64,000 bases of DNA from JAWLBM01 sp041687675 (GTDB lineage: Bacteria > Pseudomonadota > Alphaproteobacteria > Rhizobiales > Pleomorphomonadaceae), in NCBI GenBank assembly GCA_041687675.1, contig JAWLBM010000004.1, positions 124,001 through 188,000 of the forward strand. Direction: 5' to 3'. The notes under the pieces were generated by a model. That model had not been told where the DNA came from and made no database searches. It worked only from the letters and a program-made list of their open reading frames with translations. A program made the translations under genes and the position numbers. Positions 8,963 to 17,656 of this stretch are shown here, one piece after another. Numbering within the stretch: position 1 is the first letter of the stretch; each line of letters opens with the position of its first letter.

Positions 8963-8992
8963 GCGACCCGGCCCGGCCCGCCCGGCCGGGGG

Positions 8993-10087
8993 TCAGGCCG
9001 GGCCGGCGGAGGAGACGGGTCGCGGGTGGTCCGTCGCAGCGACGTAGCTGCCGCAACTCGCTTCCTCCAGGCCCGTCCTGTCGAGCACGCGGATGTTGGC
9101 CCGGGTCGCCTTGATCACGCCGGTGGATTCGAGCAGGTGGACCGCCTCGGTGACCCGCGGCCGTCGGGTGCCGAGCATCTCGGCGAGCGAGGCGTGCGTG
9201 AGCGCGAGGTCGGTCCGGCCGATCCGGTCGAGGCACATCAGCAGGAGGCGGGCCACCCGGCACTCGAGCGTGTGGCGCGCAGCCGCGACCCCGGTAGCGG
9301 AGGCCTGCAGGTAGAGGGCGTGGCAATGGGCGAACGCGGCGGCGCGCGCACCGCCGTCCGCCTCCAGCACCTCGGCCACCGCGGCGACCGGAACCCGGAG
9401 CGCCCGCCCGCCGATCCGGGCCATTGACGTCTGCGCGGACCCGACGGCGCCGGCGGCCGCCGCGAGGTCCGTCGCGCCCTCGGGCCCGACCAGGGCCGCC
9501 GTCGCCCGGCCGCCGCGGCCGTCGCGAGCGTCGAGGGAGCAGATCCCGTCGAGCACGAAGTGGATCCGCGTGACCGGCATGCCCGGCCCGGACAGCACCT
9601 GGCCGGCGGACAGTTCGACCGTCTCGGCGGCCGCGAGGAGGCGCTCGCGGGCCGCCGCGGGCATGGCCGCCAGCAGTCCGTTCGCCGGCCTCGCCGACGG
9701 ATCCGGACGCTCCGGGCCGTTCCAGACGGGCAGCTTCCTCAGGAGTTCGCGCCGGTCGACCGGCTTCTGGCAGAGCGGAACGTCGCTGAACTCGCTGGGA
9801 ATCTCGACCGCCTCGTAGCCCGTCGCGAACAGCATCGGCACCCCGCGCCGGCGCAGTTCGTGGGCGATCGGAAACACCATGTTGCCGTAGATGTTGATGT
9901 CGAGCACCGCCGCGTCGATCCGCCCCGCGGACTCGATCAGGCGCAGCGCCGAGCCGAGGTCGCCGACCGGGCCGAGAACCTCGGCCCCCTGCTCCTCGAG
10001 CAGGCGCTCGTATTCGGTCGCGATGTGGAACTCGTCCTCGACGACGAGGAGCCTCTTTCCCCGCATGGACCCACAGGGCGGTTGCAT
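8993..10087 (-). CDS. Receiver-Crp/Fnr fusion transcription regulator
   Basis: A 364-residue protein joining two modules. Residues about 8-125 form a CheY-like receiver with the acidic pair VVEDE, phospho-acceptor Asp in VLDINI, a Thr-like switch position in LFATGY and the conserved Lys in CQKPVD. Residues about 140-265 form a cyclic-nucleotide-binding-like barrel (HFVLDGICSLDA). Residues about 280-340 form a Crp-type helix-turn-helix (LTHASLAEMLGTRRPRVTEAV). ATG 10087 has gggagg 8 bases upstream. It probably couples phosphorelay input to DNA binding. A second, degenerate receiver gene lies just upstream on the same strand. The fusion is uncommon. Confidence 0.85.
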   Translation of the reverse strand: MQPPCGSMRGKRLLVVEDEFHIATEYERLLEEQGAEVLGPVGDLGSALRLIESAGRIDAAVLDINIYGNMVFPIAHELRRRGVPMLFATGYEAVEIPSEFSDVPLCQKPVDRRELLRKLPVWNGPERPDPSARPANGLLAAMPAAARERLLAAAETVELSAGQVLSGPGMPVTRIHFVLDGICSLDARDGRGGRATAALVGPEGATDLAAAAGAVGSAQTSMARIGGRALRVPVAAVAEVLEADGGARAAAFAHCHALYLQASATGVAAARHTLECRVARLLLMCLDRIGRTDLALTHASLAEMLGTRRPRVTEAVHLLESTGVIKATRANIRVLDRTGLEEASCGSYVAATDHPRPVSSAGPA

Positions 10088-10257
10088 CACGCTGCCTCCC
10101 GACCGGCTCGGCCCCCGCCGCCGGTCCAGACTAACGCGAGTTGTGCCGCACGTCGCCATTTTCCGACCACTGGCGCCTCCGCCCCGTCGCACGGCGATGG
10201 CCTGCCCGCCGGCCCAGCGAAGCCGGGGAACGTCATCGGACAGGAGGCCTGCCGGGA

Positions 10258-10620
10258 TCAGCGCCGCCGCTTGACCACGGCGCGAACCGCTCCGGCCGAG
10301 CGGACCGGCGGCTCGCGGCGGCTCTGGCGAAAGGCCGGCGGCAACGGCTCGCCGTCGCCGTCAACGGCGAAGGCGAAGGGAATGCCGCGGAAGGCGAGCG
10401 CATGGGCCAGCGGGTAGATGGTCGCGCCGACCCGGGTGTCGAGCAGCGCCGCGTCGGGGTGTTCGGAGCCGAGGATCGCAAGACCCGCCCGAGGGTCCGA
10501 AACCGGACCCAGCACGCGCGCCCCGGCCTCTTCGAGGTCGTGCTTGATCAGCGCTGCCGACGGCTCGGCTCCGGCAACGAGAACGCTCAGGCCCCCCAGG
10601 GGTTTGCGGTTGCGGCTCAT
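10258..10620 (-). CDS. Degenerate stand-alone receiver-domain protein
   Basis: A 120-residue protein with the fold pattern of a response-regulator receiver: LSVLVAGAEPS, GARVLGPVSD, AALLDTRV, IPFAFAVDGDG. It aligns along its length with the receiver of the neighbouring Crp fusion (GAEVLGPVGD, AAVLDINI). The acceptor-position Asp is kept, but the acidic pair that binds Mg2+ and the C-terminal Lys are missing, so phosphorylation is doubtful. It may be a decayed duplicate or a phosphorylation-independent partner. ATG 10620 has ggag about 10 bases upstream. Confidence 0.65.
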   Translation of the reverse strand: MSRNRKPLGGLSVLVAGAEPSAALIKHDLEEAGARVLGPVSDPRAGLAILGSEHPDAALLDTRVGATIYPLAHALAFRGIPFAFAVDGDGEPLPPAFRQSRREPPVRSAGAVRAVVKRRR

Positions 10621-10901
10621 CCCGGTCCAGTCTCCAGGCGTCATCCGGGCGCCCGATCCGTGGCGGCCGCCCCCGGCCAAGCGAAAAGGGGCAGGTGGCC
10701 CGACGTCCGGGCCCGCGGGCACTGGACGTCCATGAACTCCGTCGCGCGGCCGGGCCGCGGAACGTGGGTGAGCCTCTACTTTCGCCGCGTGGCATCGCCC
10801 GGTCGAGCCTCGGTTCCCGACCGGACCCAGCGCCCTCGAGGCGACGCCCCGAAGAGCGCCCCTTCGGCGGGCGGACACCCGACGGGGCGGGCCGGACGCC
10901 G

Positions 10902-13900
10902 TCAGGCGGCGGACGAGGAGGACGCGAGTTCCTGGACCATGCGGCCGACCGCGGCGTGGTCGATCTTGCCCGTTCCGAGGAGGGGCATCTTCGCGACGGT
11001 CAGCACCTGGGCAGGCATCGTCAGTTCCGTCGCGCCGCGGCTGCGGGCGAAGGCGACGAAGGCCTCGCGGGTCGCGTCCGGCGCGTCGGTGACGAGGATC
11101 AGCCGCTCGCCCTTGCGCGCGTCCGGCACGCTCGCCACAGCCGACTGGCGGTCCTTCCAGAGATCCGAGGCGAGCGCCTCGACGGCGGCCAGCGAGACCA
11201 TCTCGCCGCCGATCTTGGCGAAGCGCTTGGCCCGGCCGCGGATGGTGATGAAGCCCTCCGCGTCGATCGAGACGATGTCGCCGGTGTCGTGCCAGCCCTC
11301 GGGCGGCGGCTCGAGCAGGCCGGGGGCGCTCGCCCGCATGTAGCCGAGCATCACGTTGGGCCCGCGGACGTGCAGCCGGCCCGCGCCCTCGATGCCGGGG
11401 ACCGGCTCGAGCTTCGCCTGCATGCCGGGCATCAGCCGCCCGACGGTGCCGAAGCGGTTGTGCATCGGCGTGTTGATCGCCAGCACCGGCGCCGTCTCGG
11501 TGACGCCGTAGCCCTCGAGGATGCGGACGCCGAACTTCTCCAGGTAGGTGCGGCGCGTCGTCTCCTTCACCGGCTCGGCGCCGGCGAGCACGTAGCGCAG
11601 CGACCGGAAGTCGTATGGGTGGGCGGCCCGGGCGTAGCCGGCGAGGAAGGTGTCGGTGCCGAAGAGGATCGTCGCGTTGGTGGAGTACACCAGCTCGGGC
11701 ACCACCCGGTAGTGCAGCGGCGTCGGGTAGAGGTAGACGGGGACGCCGGAGACCAGCGGCAGCACGAAGCCCACCGTCAGCCCGAAGGAATGGAACATCG
11801 GCAGCACGTTGAAGACCTTGTCCTGCCGGCCGAAGTCGATCCGCGCCGCGGCCTGGGCGGCGTTGGAGAGCATGTTGCGGTGGGAGAGGACGACGGCCTT
11901 CGGCGCCCCTTCGGACCCGGAGGTGAAGAGGATCGCGGCCGGGTCGTCCGGCGAGCCGGGCACGCGGCCGCGGCCGCCCCGCAGGAGCGCCGCCAGCCGG
12001 CGGAGCCGGCCGATGCGGCCGCCGATGTCCTCGAGGTAGACGATGCGGATCCCGTCCAGCGAGGCGACCAGCGGCTCCAGCCGGCCCTTCTCGACGAAGG
12101 CGCGCGAGGTCACGATCGTGTCGGCCTTCACAGACGCCAGGCCCGAGCGGATGTTGGCGGCGCCGGCGGTGAAGTTCACCATCGCCGGCACCCGCCCGGC
12201 CGACATCAGCCCCAGCACGGTCGCCCCGGTCGCGTCGGCGTTCGGGAGCATCACCCCGACCGCGCCGCCGGCGGGCGCGAGGCCCTCGAACTCGCGCCCG
12301 AGCACGTCGGCCCCGGCGAGGAGCCGGCGGTAGCTCATCGCGCCGGCCACCGGATCCTCGACGGCGGTGCGGGACCGGCCGTGCACGCGGGCCGCGTCGG
12401 CGACGGCCTGCGGGATCGTCCGGGCCGTGTCGAAGGTCCGGAAGACGAGGTCGGACATGATCTGGTAGAGCGCGTTGCCGGCGGCGATGCGCCGGTACTT
12501 GCCGCGGAGCGCGGGATCGACGTCGAGGTGCACCGGCTCGAGCACGGTCACCCGCACCTTGGGGAACAGCCGCCGGCGGACCTGGCCGCGCTTCAGCCGG
12601 GTGAACGGGGTCGCCTCGAGGCCGTCGATCTTGACGGGGACGACCATCACCTCGGCCTTGTCGGCGATCAGCGCCGCGCCGTCGTAGACCTTCATCAGGC
12701 TGCCGGTGACGGTGAGGCGGCCCTCGGGGAAGATCACCAGCGTCTCGCCGGACCGCACCGCCTGGATCAGCGTCCTCGTCGCCATCGGCCGGGTCGGGTC
12801 GAGCGGCATCGCCCGGGTGAAGCTGAGGAACGGGCGCACCCACCAGCGCTGCGCGATGCCGTGGTCGATGGCGAACACCGGGTCGCGGTCGAGCAGCGAC
12901 AGCGCCAGCGCGGCGTCGAGGAAGCTCACGTGGTTGAGGGCGATGATGCAGTTCGGCCCCGCCCTGGCGACGTTGTCGAGCCCGCGCACCTCCATCCGGA
13001 ACACCGCCCGGAAGAGGATCGAGATCGCGTCCATGAAGGCGTTGGTCGGCAGCGTCGCGGCGATCAGCGCGGCGGCGACGAGGTTGCCGGCGGCGAGGGC
13101 GGCGAACAGCAGGGACGGCCCGTGCCCCGCCGCCTGCAGCGCGGCGAGGGCGGCGGAGCCGGCCACCATCGTCGCCGCCGAGACCACCGCGGCGGCCGCC
13201 ACCGCCCGCGCCCGGCTCTCGGCCGGCGCCCAGGCCTGCAGCGCCGCGAAGGACGGGACGATCAGGAGGCCGGCGGCGGCGGCGAGCCCGAAGAGGTCGA
13301 CCGCCGCCCGCCAGGCCTCGCTCCTGGCGAAGAATTCCGCGACGGAGAGCCCGAGCCTCGACGGCTCGACCGCGGCGGCGCCGAGGGCGAGGTCGGCGGA
13401 GAACACCGCCATCAGGGCGGTGCCGATCACGCAGGGAAGCAGCACGATCCGGCCCGCGGACATCAGCGCCGCCAGCGCCGAGCCGAGCGCGATCGCCACC
13501 GCGAACACCGCGAGGAAGACGGTGACGACCGCGTCGCCGCCGCCGAGATGCAGCTTCACATAGCCCGGCATCAGCGCCAGCATCACCGCGCCGACCATCC
13601 AGAACCAGCCGCCATAGAGCGCCATCAGCCAGAGCCGGCGGTCCTTCCGCACCACGCCGACGAGGCCGAAGGTGGAGCGCAGGAGGTTCCAGTCGGGCCT
13701 GAGCCCCGGCGCCGCCGCCACGGTGGAGGGAATGGCGAGGCTCGTCAGGAAGCAGAGCCCGGAGAAGAGGGCGACGAGCACGGCGTAGGAGGCAGGGTCC
13801 GCCCCCGCGTCGGAGGCAAGCCCGGCGAGGATGCCGCCGCCGAGGATGGCGAGGAAGGTCGCTCCCTCGACGAGGGCGTTGCCGGCGGGAAGCTCCGACC

Positions 13901-14297
13901 GGGCGAGATGGTCCGGAAGGATGGCGTATTTCACCGGGCCGAACAGCGCGGCCACCACCCCGTAGAGCAGCAGGGCCGCCATCAGCACGGGCATGGAGTG
14001 GGCAAGGAACCCCGCCACCGCGACGGCGGCGGCGCCGAGCTCGGCGAGCTTCAGCCGCCGCACCAGCAGCGCCTTGTCGAGCCGGTCGGCGAGCTCGCCG
14101 CCGAGCGCCGAGACGATGAAGAAGGGCGCGATGAAGACGGCGCCGGCGATCGCCACCATGCCGCCGTCCCCCTCGCCGCCGACCCCCGCGAGGATCAGGA
14201 AGACGATCGCCGTCTTCAGGAGGTTGTCGGCGAACGCCGAGAAGAACTGCGTCCAGAACAGCGGCGCGAAACGGCGGGATTTGAGCAGTTCGAACAT
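10902..14297 (-). CDS. MFS / acyltransferase / acyl-ACP synthetase fusion (Aas-like)
   Basis: A 1131-residue three-part protein. Residues about 1-400 are an MFS-type domain with about 12 hydrophobic segments, like the lysophospholipid transporter LplT. Residues about 425-590 are a PlsC acyltransferase with NHVSFLD (HX4D) and FPEGRLT. Residues about 620-1110 are an AMP-binding adenylation domain with LFTSGSEGAPKA and the GYGVTE and WHDTGD motifs. In E. coli LplT and Aas are separate; together they flip and re-acylate lysophosphatidylethanolamine. Here transport and repair are one polypeptide. ATG 14297 is preceded by aggag. Confidence 0.9.
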   Translation of the reverse strand: MFELLKSRRFAPLFWTQFFSAFADNLLKTAIVFLILAGVGGEGDGGMVAIAGAVFIAPFFIVSALGGELADRLDKALLVRRLKLAELGAAAVAVAGFLAHSMPVLMAALLLYGVVAALFGPVKYAILPDHLARSELPAGNALVEGATFLAILGGGILAGLASDAGADPASYAVLVALFSGLCFLTSLAIPSTVAAAPGLRPDWNLLRSTFGLVGVVRKDRRLWLMALYGGWFWMVGAVMLALMPGYVKLHLGGGDAVVTVFLAVFAVAIALGSALAALMSAGRIVLLPCVIGTALMAVFSADLALGAAAVEPSRLGLSVAEFFARSEAWRAAVDLFGLAAAAGLLIVPSFAALQAWAPAESRARAVAAAAVVSAATMVAGSAALAALQAAGHGPSLLFAALAAGNLVAAALIAATLPTNAFMDAISILFRAVFRMEVRGLDNVARAGPNCIIALNHVSFLDAALALSLLDRDPVFAIDHGIAQRWWVRPFLSFTRAMPLDPTRPMATRTLIQAVRSGETLVIFPEGRLTVTGSLMKVYDGAALIADKAEVMVVPVKIDGLEATPFTRLKRGQVRRRLFPKVRVTVLEPVHLDVDPALRGKYRRIAAGNALYQIMSDLVFRTFDTARTIPQAVADAARVHGRSRTAVEDPVAGAMSYRRLLAGADVLGREFEGLAPAGGAVGVMLPNADATGATVLGLMSAGRVPAMVNFTAGAANIRSGLASVKADTIVTSRAFVEKGRLEPLVASLDGIRIVYLEDIGGRIGRLRRLAALLRGGRGRVPGSPDDPAAILFTSGSEGAPKAVVLSHRNMLSNAAQAAARIDFGRQDKVFNVLPMFHSFGLTVGFVLPLVSGVPVYLYPTPLHYRVVPELVYSTNATILFGTDTFLAGYARAAHPYDFRSLRYVLAGAEPVKETTRRTYLEKFGVRILEGYGVTETAPVLAINTPMHNRFGTVGRLMPGMQAKLEPVPGIEGAGRLHVRGPNVMLGYMRASAPGLLEPPPEGWHDTGDIVSIDAEGFITIRGRAKRFAKIGGEMVSLAAVEALASDLWKDRQSAVASVPDARKGERLILVTDAPDATREAFVAFARSRGATELTMPAQVLTVAKMPLLGTGKIDHAAVGRMVQELASSSSAA

Positions 14298-14397
14298 CGG
14301 GCACTCCTGGCCGGGCTTCGGCCGTTGGCCAAGCATACTCCGGATGCCTGTTCGATCCGTTGACGCGGTTTTCAGCCGCCCCGCCGTCTCCGCCCTC

Positions 14398-14444
14398 CCT
14401 TCTCCCCCCGGGGAGAAGGTGCCCCGAAGGGGCGGATGAGGGGG
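14398..14444. repeat. REP-like palindromic element
   Basis: A perfect 10-base-arm inverted repeat at 14398-14419 (CCTTCTCCCC / GGGGAGAAGG) is followed by a small CCCC-GAA-GGGG hairpin and a GATGAGGG tail. This arrangement is common among dispersed intergenic palindromes of Rhizobiales genomes. It lies between the HisD paralogue and the fusion acyltransferase, both on the minus strand, and may also limit read-through. Confidence 0.6.
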
Positions 14445-14480
14445 CCCCCGGCCGGGCGGTCCCCTCGAGCGCCGTCTCCC

Positions 14481-15809
14481 TCAGCCTCCCCCGAGCAGCC
14501 GGTCCCGGATCTCCGACACCGCGTTCTCGTGGGCCGCGAAGCCCTCGTAGCGCGCCAGCGTGCGGGCGTGACGGGCAAGTTCCGGGTAGGCGGGGGCGGT
14601 GACGTAGCCGACCGAGGAGCGCTTGAGGAAGTCGGTCACCGACAGCGGGCCGAAGGTGCGCGCCCAGCCGGAGGTGGGCAGCACGCAGTTGGGCCCGAGC
14701 ACGAAGTTGCCGAGGGTGATCGGCGTGTGCGGCCCCATCAGCACCTCCGCCGCGTTGACGAAGTGGCCGAGGTGGCGGAAGGGGTCGGCGGAGAGCACCT
14801 CGAGGTGCTCGGGCGCGTAGTCGTTGACGAAGGCGTAGGACTCCTCCACCGACCTCGTCAGCACGACGCCGCCGCGCGGGCCGGTGAGCACCGCGCGGGA
14901 GAAGGACACCCGCTGCTCGGGCATCTCCGCCCACCAGCCGGGCAGGGCGGCCATCGCCGCCTCGGCGACCTCGCGCACGTGGGTGACCAGGTAGGCCGAG
15001 GAATCCGGGCCGTGCTCCGCCTCGATCAGCAGGTCGAGGGCGGCGAGGCGTCCGTCGGCGGTCTCGTCGGCGAAGACGATGGACTCCGACGGGCCGGCCG
15101 GCGTGCCGGTGTCGATCACCCCGGCGAGGAGGCGCTTGGCCGCCACCACGAAGGGCGAGCCGGGACCGAGGATCTTCGCCGCCTTGCGGACCGTCTCCGT
15201 CCCGTAGGCGACCGCCGCCACGGCCTGGGCGCCGCCCACCTTGTAGACGGTCTCTACGCCGGCGACCTTCGCCGCGACCAGGGTCGCCGCGTCGACGGTG
15301 CCCTCCGGCGTCGGCGGCGTCACGATCGCCACCTCCGGCACCCCGGCGACCACCGCCGGGACGGAGGTCATCATCGTCACCGAGGGAAAGGCGCCCTTGC
15401 CGCGCGGCACGTAGAGCGCCACCGAGGGGATCGGGTGCCAGCGGTCGCCGGCGAAGGCGCCGGGGCGGATCTCCTTCAGCCACATCGGCTCCGGCCTCTG
15501 CTCCTCGTGGAAGCGGCGGATGTTGTCGACGGCGTATTCGATCGCGGCGATCACCTCCGGGTCCACCGCCCGGAAGGCGGCGTCGAACTCGGCCGGCGTG
15601 GCGCGGATCGCGTCCGCCGGCACGTCGGCGCCGTCGAGCTCGCGGGCATAGCGGACCAGCGCCGCGTCGCCGCCGGTGCGGACCGCCTCGACGATCGGGC
15701 GGACCTTGTCGATGAAGGCGGAGAGGTCGGCCTCGGCCCGGCGCAGCAGCGCGGCCCGGGCGTCGGCGTCGAGATCGGCGAGGACATGGAGGTTGCAGGG
15801 CGCGGACAT
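14481..15809 (-). CDS. Histidinol dehydrogenase-family enzyme (HisD paralogue, likely not histidine biosynthesis)
   Basis: A 442-residue HisD-fold NAD-dependent alcohol dehydrogenase with YVPRGKGAFPS, KVGGAQAVAA, GPSES and the catalytic-type YAPEHLEV segment. Positions that ligate zinc in true HisD are changed. The Gln of the SQAEH motif is Glu (IEAEH), and the GDY...NHVLPT motif reads GNFVLGPNCVLPT, so the Asp ligand is Asn. The C-terminal His (AAHENAV) is kept. It is the last gene of an ABC-importer operon, 8 bases after a permease. Family relatives in such contexts include sulfopropanediol 3-dehydrogenase (HpsN); a similar catabolic role is inferred, substrate unknown. Confidence 0.82.
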   Translation of the reverse strand: MSAPCNLHVLADLDADARAALLRRAEADLSAFIDKVRPIVEAVRTGGDAALVRYARELDGADVPADAIRATPAEFDAAFRAVDPEVIAAIEYAVDNIRRFHEEQRPEPMWLKEIRPGAFAGDRWHPIPSVALYVPRGKGAFPSVTMMTSVPAVVAGVPEVAIVTPPTPEGTVDAATLVAAKVAGVETVYKVGGAQAVAAVAYGTETVRKAAKILGPGSPFVVAAKRLLAGVIDTGTPAGPSESIVFADETADGRLAALDLLIEAEHGPDSSAYLVTHVREVAEAAMAALPGWWAEMPEQRVSFSRAVLTGPRGGVVLTRSVEESYAFVNDYAPEHLEVLSADPFRHLGHFVNAAEVLMGPHTPITLGNFVLGPNCVLPTSGWARTFGPLSVTDFLKRSSVGYVTAPAYPELARHARTLARYEGFAAHENAVSEIRDRLLGGG

Positions 15810-15817
15810 GGGCGGGC

Positions 15818-16618
15818 TCACTTCGATTTCAGGACGACGTCGAGGCCGACCAGCCGGTCGAGCGCGGCGATGGCCAGCGCGGCGACGGCGATGAAGACCA
15901 CCGAGATGGCGGCGAGGTCGGGGGTGATGATCGAGCGGATGGAGTTGTAGATCTGCACCGGCAGCGTGACCGTGCGGGCGTCGACCAGCAGCAGGCTGAC
16001 GAGGAACTCGTTCAGCGCCAGGATGAACATCAGCAGCGAGCCGGTGATCACCCCGGGCATCACCGCCGGCAGGGTGACGAGGAAGAAGGTCTGCACGGGC
16101 GGCGCACCGCAGTTGGCGGCGGCGTTCTCCAGTTCGGGGTCGATCGCGTTGGCGCTGCCGGTCACCGCCCAGATCATGAAGGGGAGGTTGATCAGGCAGC
16201 AGGCGAGGCCGACCGGCCAGAGGCTGCCGAGGAGGCGCAGCTCGCCGAAGAGCAGCATCAGCCCGATGCCCGATCCGATCAGCGGGATGGTGAACGGCAG
16301 CAGCAGGTAGACCTGGACCGTCTTTGCGAAGCGGATCCGGTACTTGGCGAGCGCGATGCCGGCGAGCACGCCGGCCGGCAGGGCGATGGCCGTGCAGACG
16401 GTCGCCACCTGCAGCGAGCGCCAGAACGCCTGGCGCAGGTCGGACGCAGCCAGCACCTTGGCGTACCACTTGAGCGACAGCCCGTCCGGCGGGAAGACGA
16501 TCAGGTTGCCGGCGGTGAAGGAGGCGCCGAGCACGACCAGCGTCGGCGCCGACATGGTGACGACGCAGAGGATCACCACCGTCCACAACACCGCCGATCG
16601 GGCGCGCGGAGACGTCAT
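15818..16618 (-). CDS. ABC transporter permease (PotC-like)
   Basis: A 266-residue inner-membrane permease with six hydrophobic segments. The EAA-type loop is altered to LENAAANCGAPPVQTFFLVTLP. It resembles PotC/YdcV permeases of the polyamine/opine/iron family. Its ATG overlaps the end of the preceding permease gene by four bases (ATGA), a sign of translational coupling. The HisD paralogue follows after 8 bases. Confidence 0.88.
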   Translation of the reverse strand: MTSPRARSAVLWTVVILCVVTMSAPTLVVLGASFTAGNLIVFPPDGLSLKWYAKVLAASDLRQAFWRSLQVATVCTAIALPAGVLAGIALAKYRIRFAKTVQVYLLLPFTIPLIGSGIGLMLLFGELRLLGSLWPVGLACCLINLPFMIWAVTGSANAIDPELENAAANCGAPPVQTFFLVTLPAVMPGVITGSLLMFILALNEFLVSLLLVDARTVTLPVQIYNSIRSIITPDLAAISVVFIAVAALAIAALDRLVGLDVVLKSK

Positions 16619-17562
16619 GGCGGCGTCTCCCGCCGCATGCCGAGCGTGCCGGTGCCGAGCAGGGCGAAGACGACCCCGGCGATGGTCGAGCCGAGGAGCA
16701 CGAGGATCACCGCCAGCGCCGCGCCGAGGCCGGCGTCGGAGGTGCGGAAGAACTGGTCGTAGACCGCGTTGGCGATGAAGTCGTTGGTGCCGCCGCCGAG
16801 GATCGCCGGCATGGCGAAGTCGGTCAGCGACAGCGTCATCACCACGATGCCGGCGCCGACGACGCCGGGCCGGGCCATCGGGATCACCACATGGCGGAAG
16901 GTGCGGATCCAGTCGGCGCCGAGGCACTCGGCGGCGCGCTCCATCTCCTCCGGGATCGCGGTCAGCGCCGGCGCGAGCATCAGCACGGCGAAGGGCAGCA
17001 TGTACTGGACGAGGCCGAACACCACGGCCGGGTAGTTGTAGATGAGGCGGTAGGGCCCGAGCCCGGCGAGGCCGAGGACCTCGTTCACGAAGCCCTGGTT
17101 GCCGAGGATGATCAGCCAGCCGTAGGCGCGCACCACCTGGCCGATGAAGAAGGGCAGGAACAGCGCGACCAGCAGCGTCTTGCGCAGGGCCGCCGAGGGG
17201 GTGCGCACCATCACATAGGCGTAGGGGAAGGCGAGGGCGACGGTCACCGCGGTCACGACCAGCGCCGCGCCGAGGCTGCGGCCCATGATCGCGAGGTAGG
17301 TCGGCTGCGTCAGCGCCTTGGCGTAGTTGGCAAGGTCCCGCTCCTCCGACAGGCGGTAGGTGGTGAAGTCCATCGTCCGGAAACTGGTGTCGAGGATCTC
17401 GACGATGCCCCAGGCGAGGAGGCCGACGAGCGCCAGCGCCGGGGCGAGGAACAGCCACGGGACCGCGCGCGCGAAGGAACGCGGCCACGCCCGTTCGGCC
17501 GTCGCCTCGAGGAGGTCGAAGGCGCGCCAGCTGAGCGGATAGGCGGTGGACGGTCGGCGCAT
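16615..17562 (-). CDS. ABC transporter permease (PotB-like)
   Basis: A 315-residue inner-membrane permease. After a hydrophilic N-terminus of about 30 residues come six spans; the EAA loop is MERAAECLGADWIRTFRHVVIP. It resembles PotB/YdcU permeases. It is separated from the upstream binding-protein gene by a 94-base gap holding a strong hairpin, and overlaps the second permease gene by four bases. Start ATG 17562 has only a weak ribosome site. Confidence 0.88.
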   Translation of the reverse strand: MRRPSTAYPLSWRAFDLLEATAERAWPRSFARAVPWLFLAPALALVGLLAWGIVEILDTSFRTMDFTTYRLSEERDLANYAKALTQPTYLAIMGRSLGAALVVTAVTVALAFPYAYVMVRTPSAALRKTLLVALFLPFFIGQVVRAYGWLIILGNQGFVNEVLGLAGLGPYRLIYNYPAVVFGLVQYMLPFAVLMLAPALTAIPEEMERAAECLGADWIRTFRHVVIPMARPGVVGAGIVVMTLSLTDFAMPAILGGGTNDFIANAVYDQFFRTSDAGLGAALAVILVLLGSTIAGVVFALLGTGTLGMRRETPP

Positions 17563-17592
17563 GGATCCGGCGGGGGCGGGGACGGGAAACGG

Positions 17593-17620
17593 CCGCCGCC
17601 GGGCGAGGGCCCGGCGGCGG
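17593..17620 (-). terminator. Intra-operon GC hairpin after a binding-protein gene
   Basis: A perfect 11-base-pair stem (CCGCCGCCGGG / CCCGGCGGCGG) with a 6-base loop lies between the binding-protein and permease genes. It has no U-tract, so a role as mRNA 3'-end stabiliser or partial attenuator is more likely than full termination. Confidence 0.5.
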
Positions 17621-17656
17621 TGGGTCGCGGGAGCCGGTCCTGCCGGCGGGCGGGCG

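Noticed and set aside
10695..14363. A 1222-codon open frame on the plus strand opposite the acyltransferase fusion
   Set aside because: Composition is His/Asp/Arg-rich low complexity with no ribosome site; it is the antisense shadow of a clearly real gene.
10258..15483. A 1741-codon open frame on the minus strand
   Set aside because: Only its last 120 codons are real (the receiver protein at 10258-10620); the rest is an out-of-frame shadow of the fusion acyltransferase and HisD paralogue.
14481..15809. Housekeeping histidinol dehydrogenase
   Set aside because: No other his genes are near, it is embedded in an importer operon, and zinc-ligand positions are changed.
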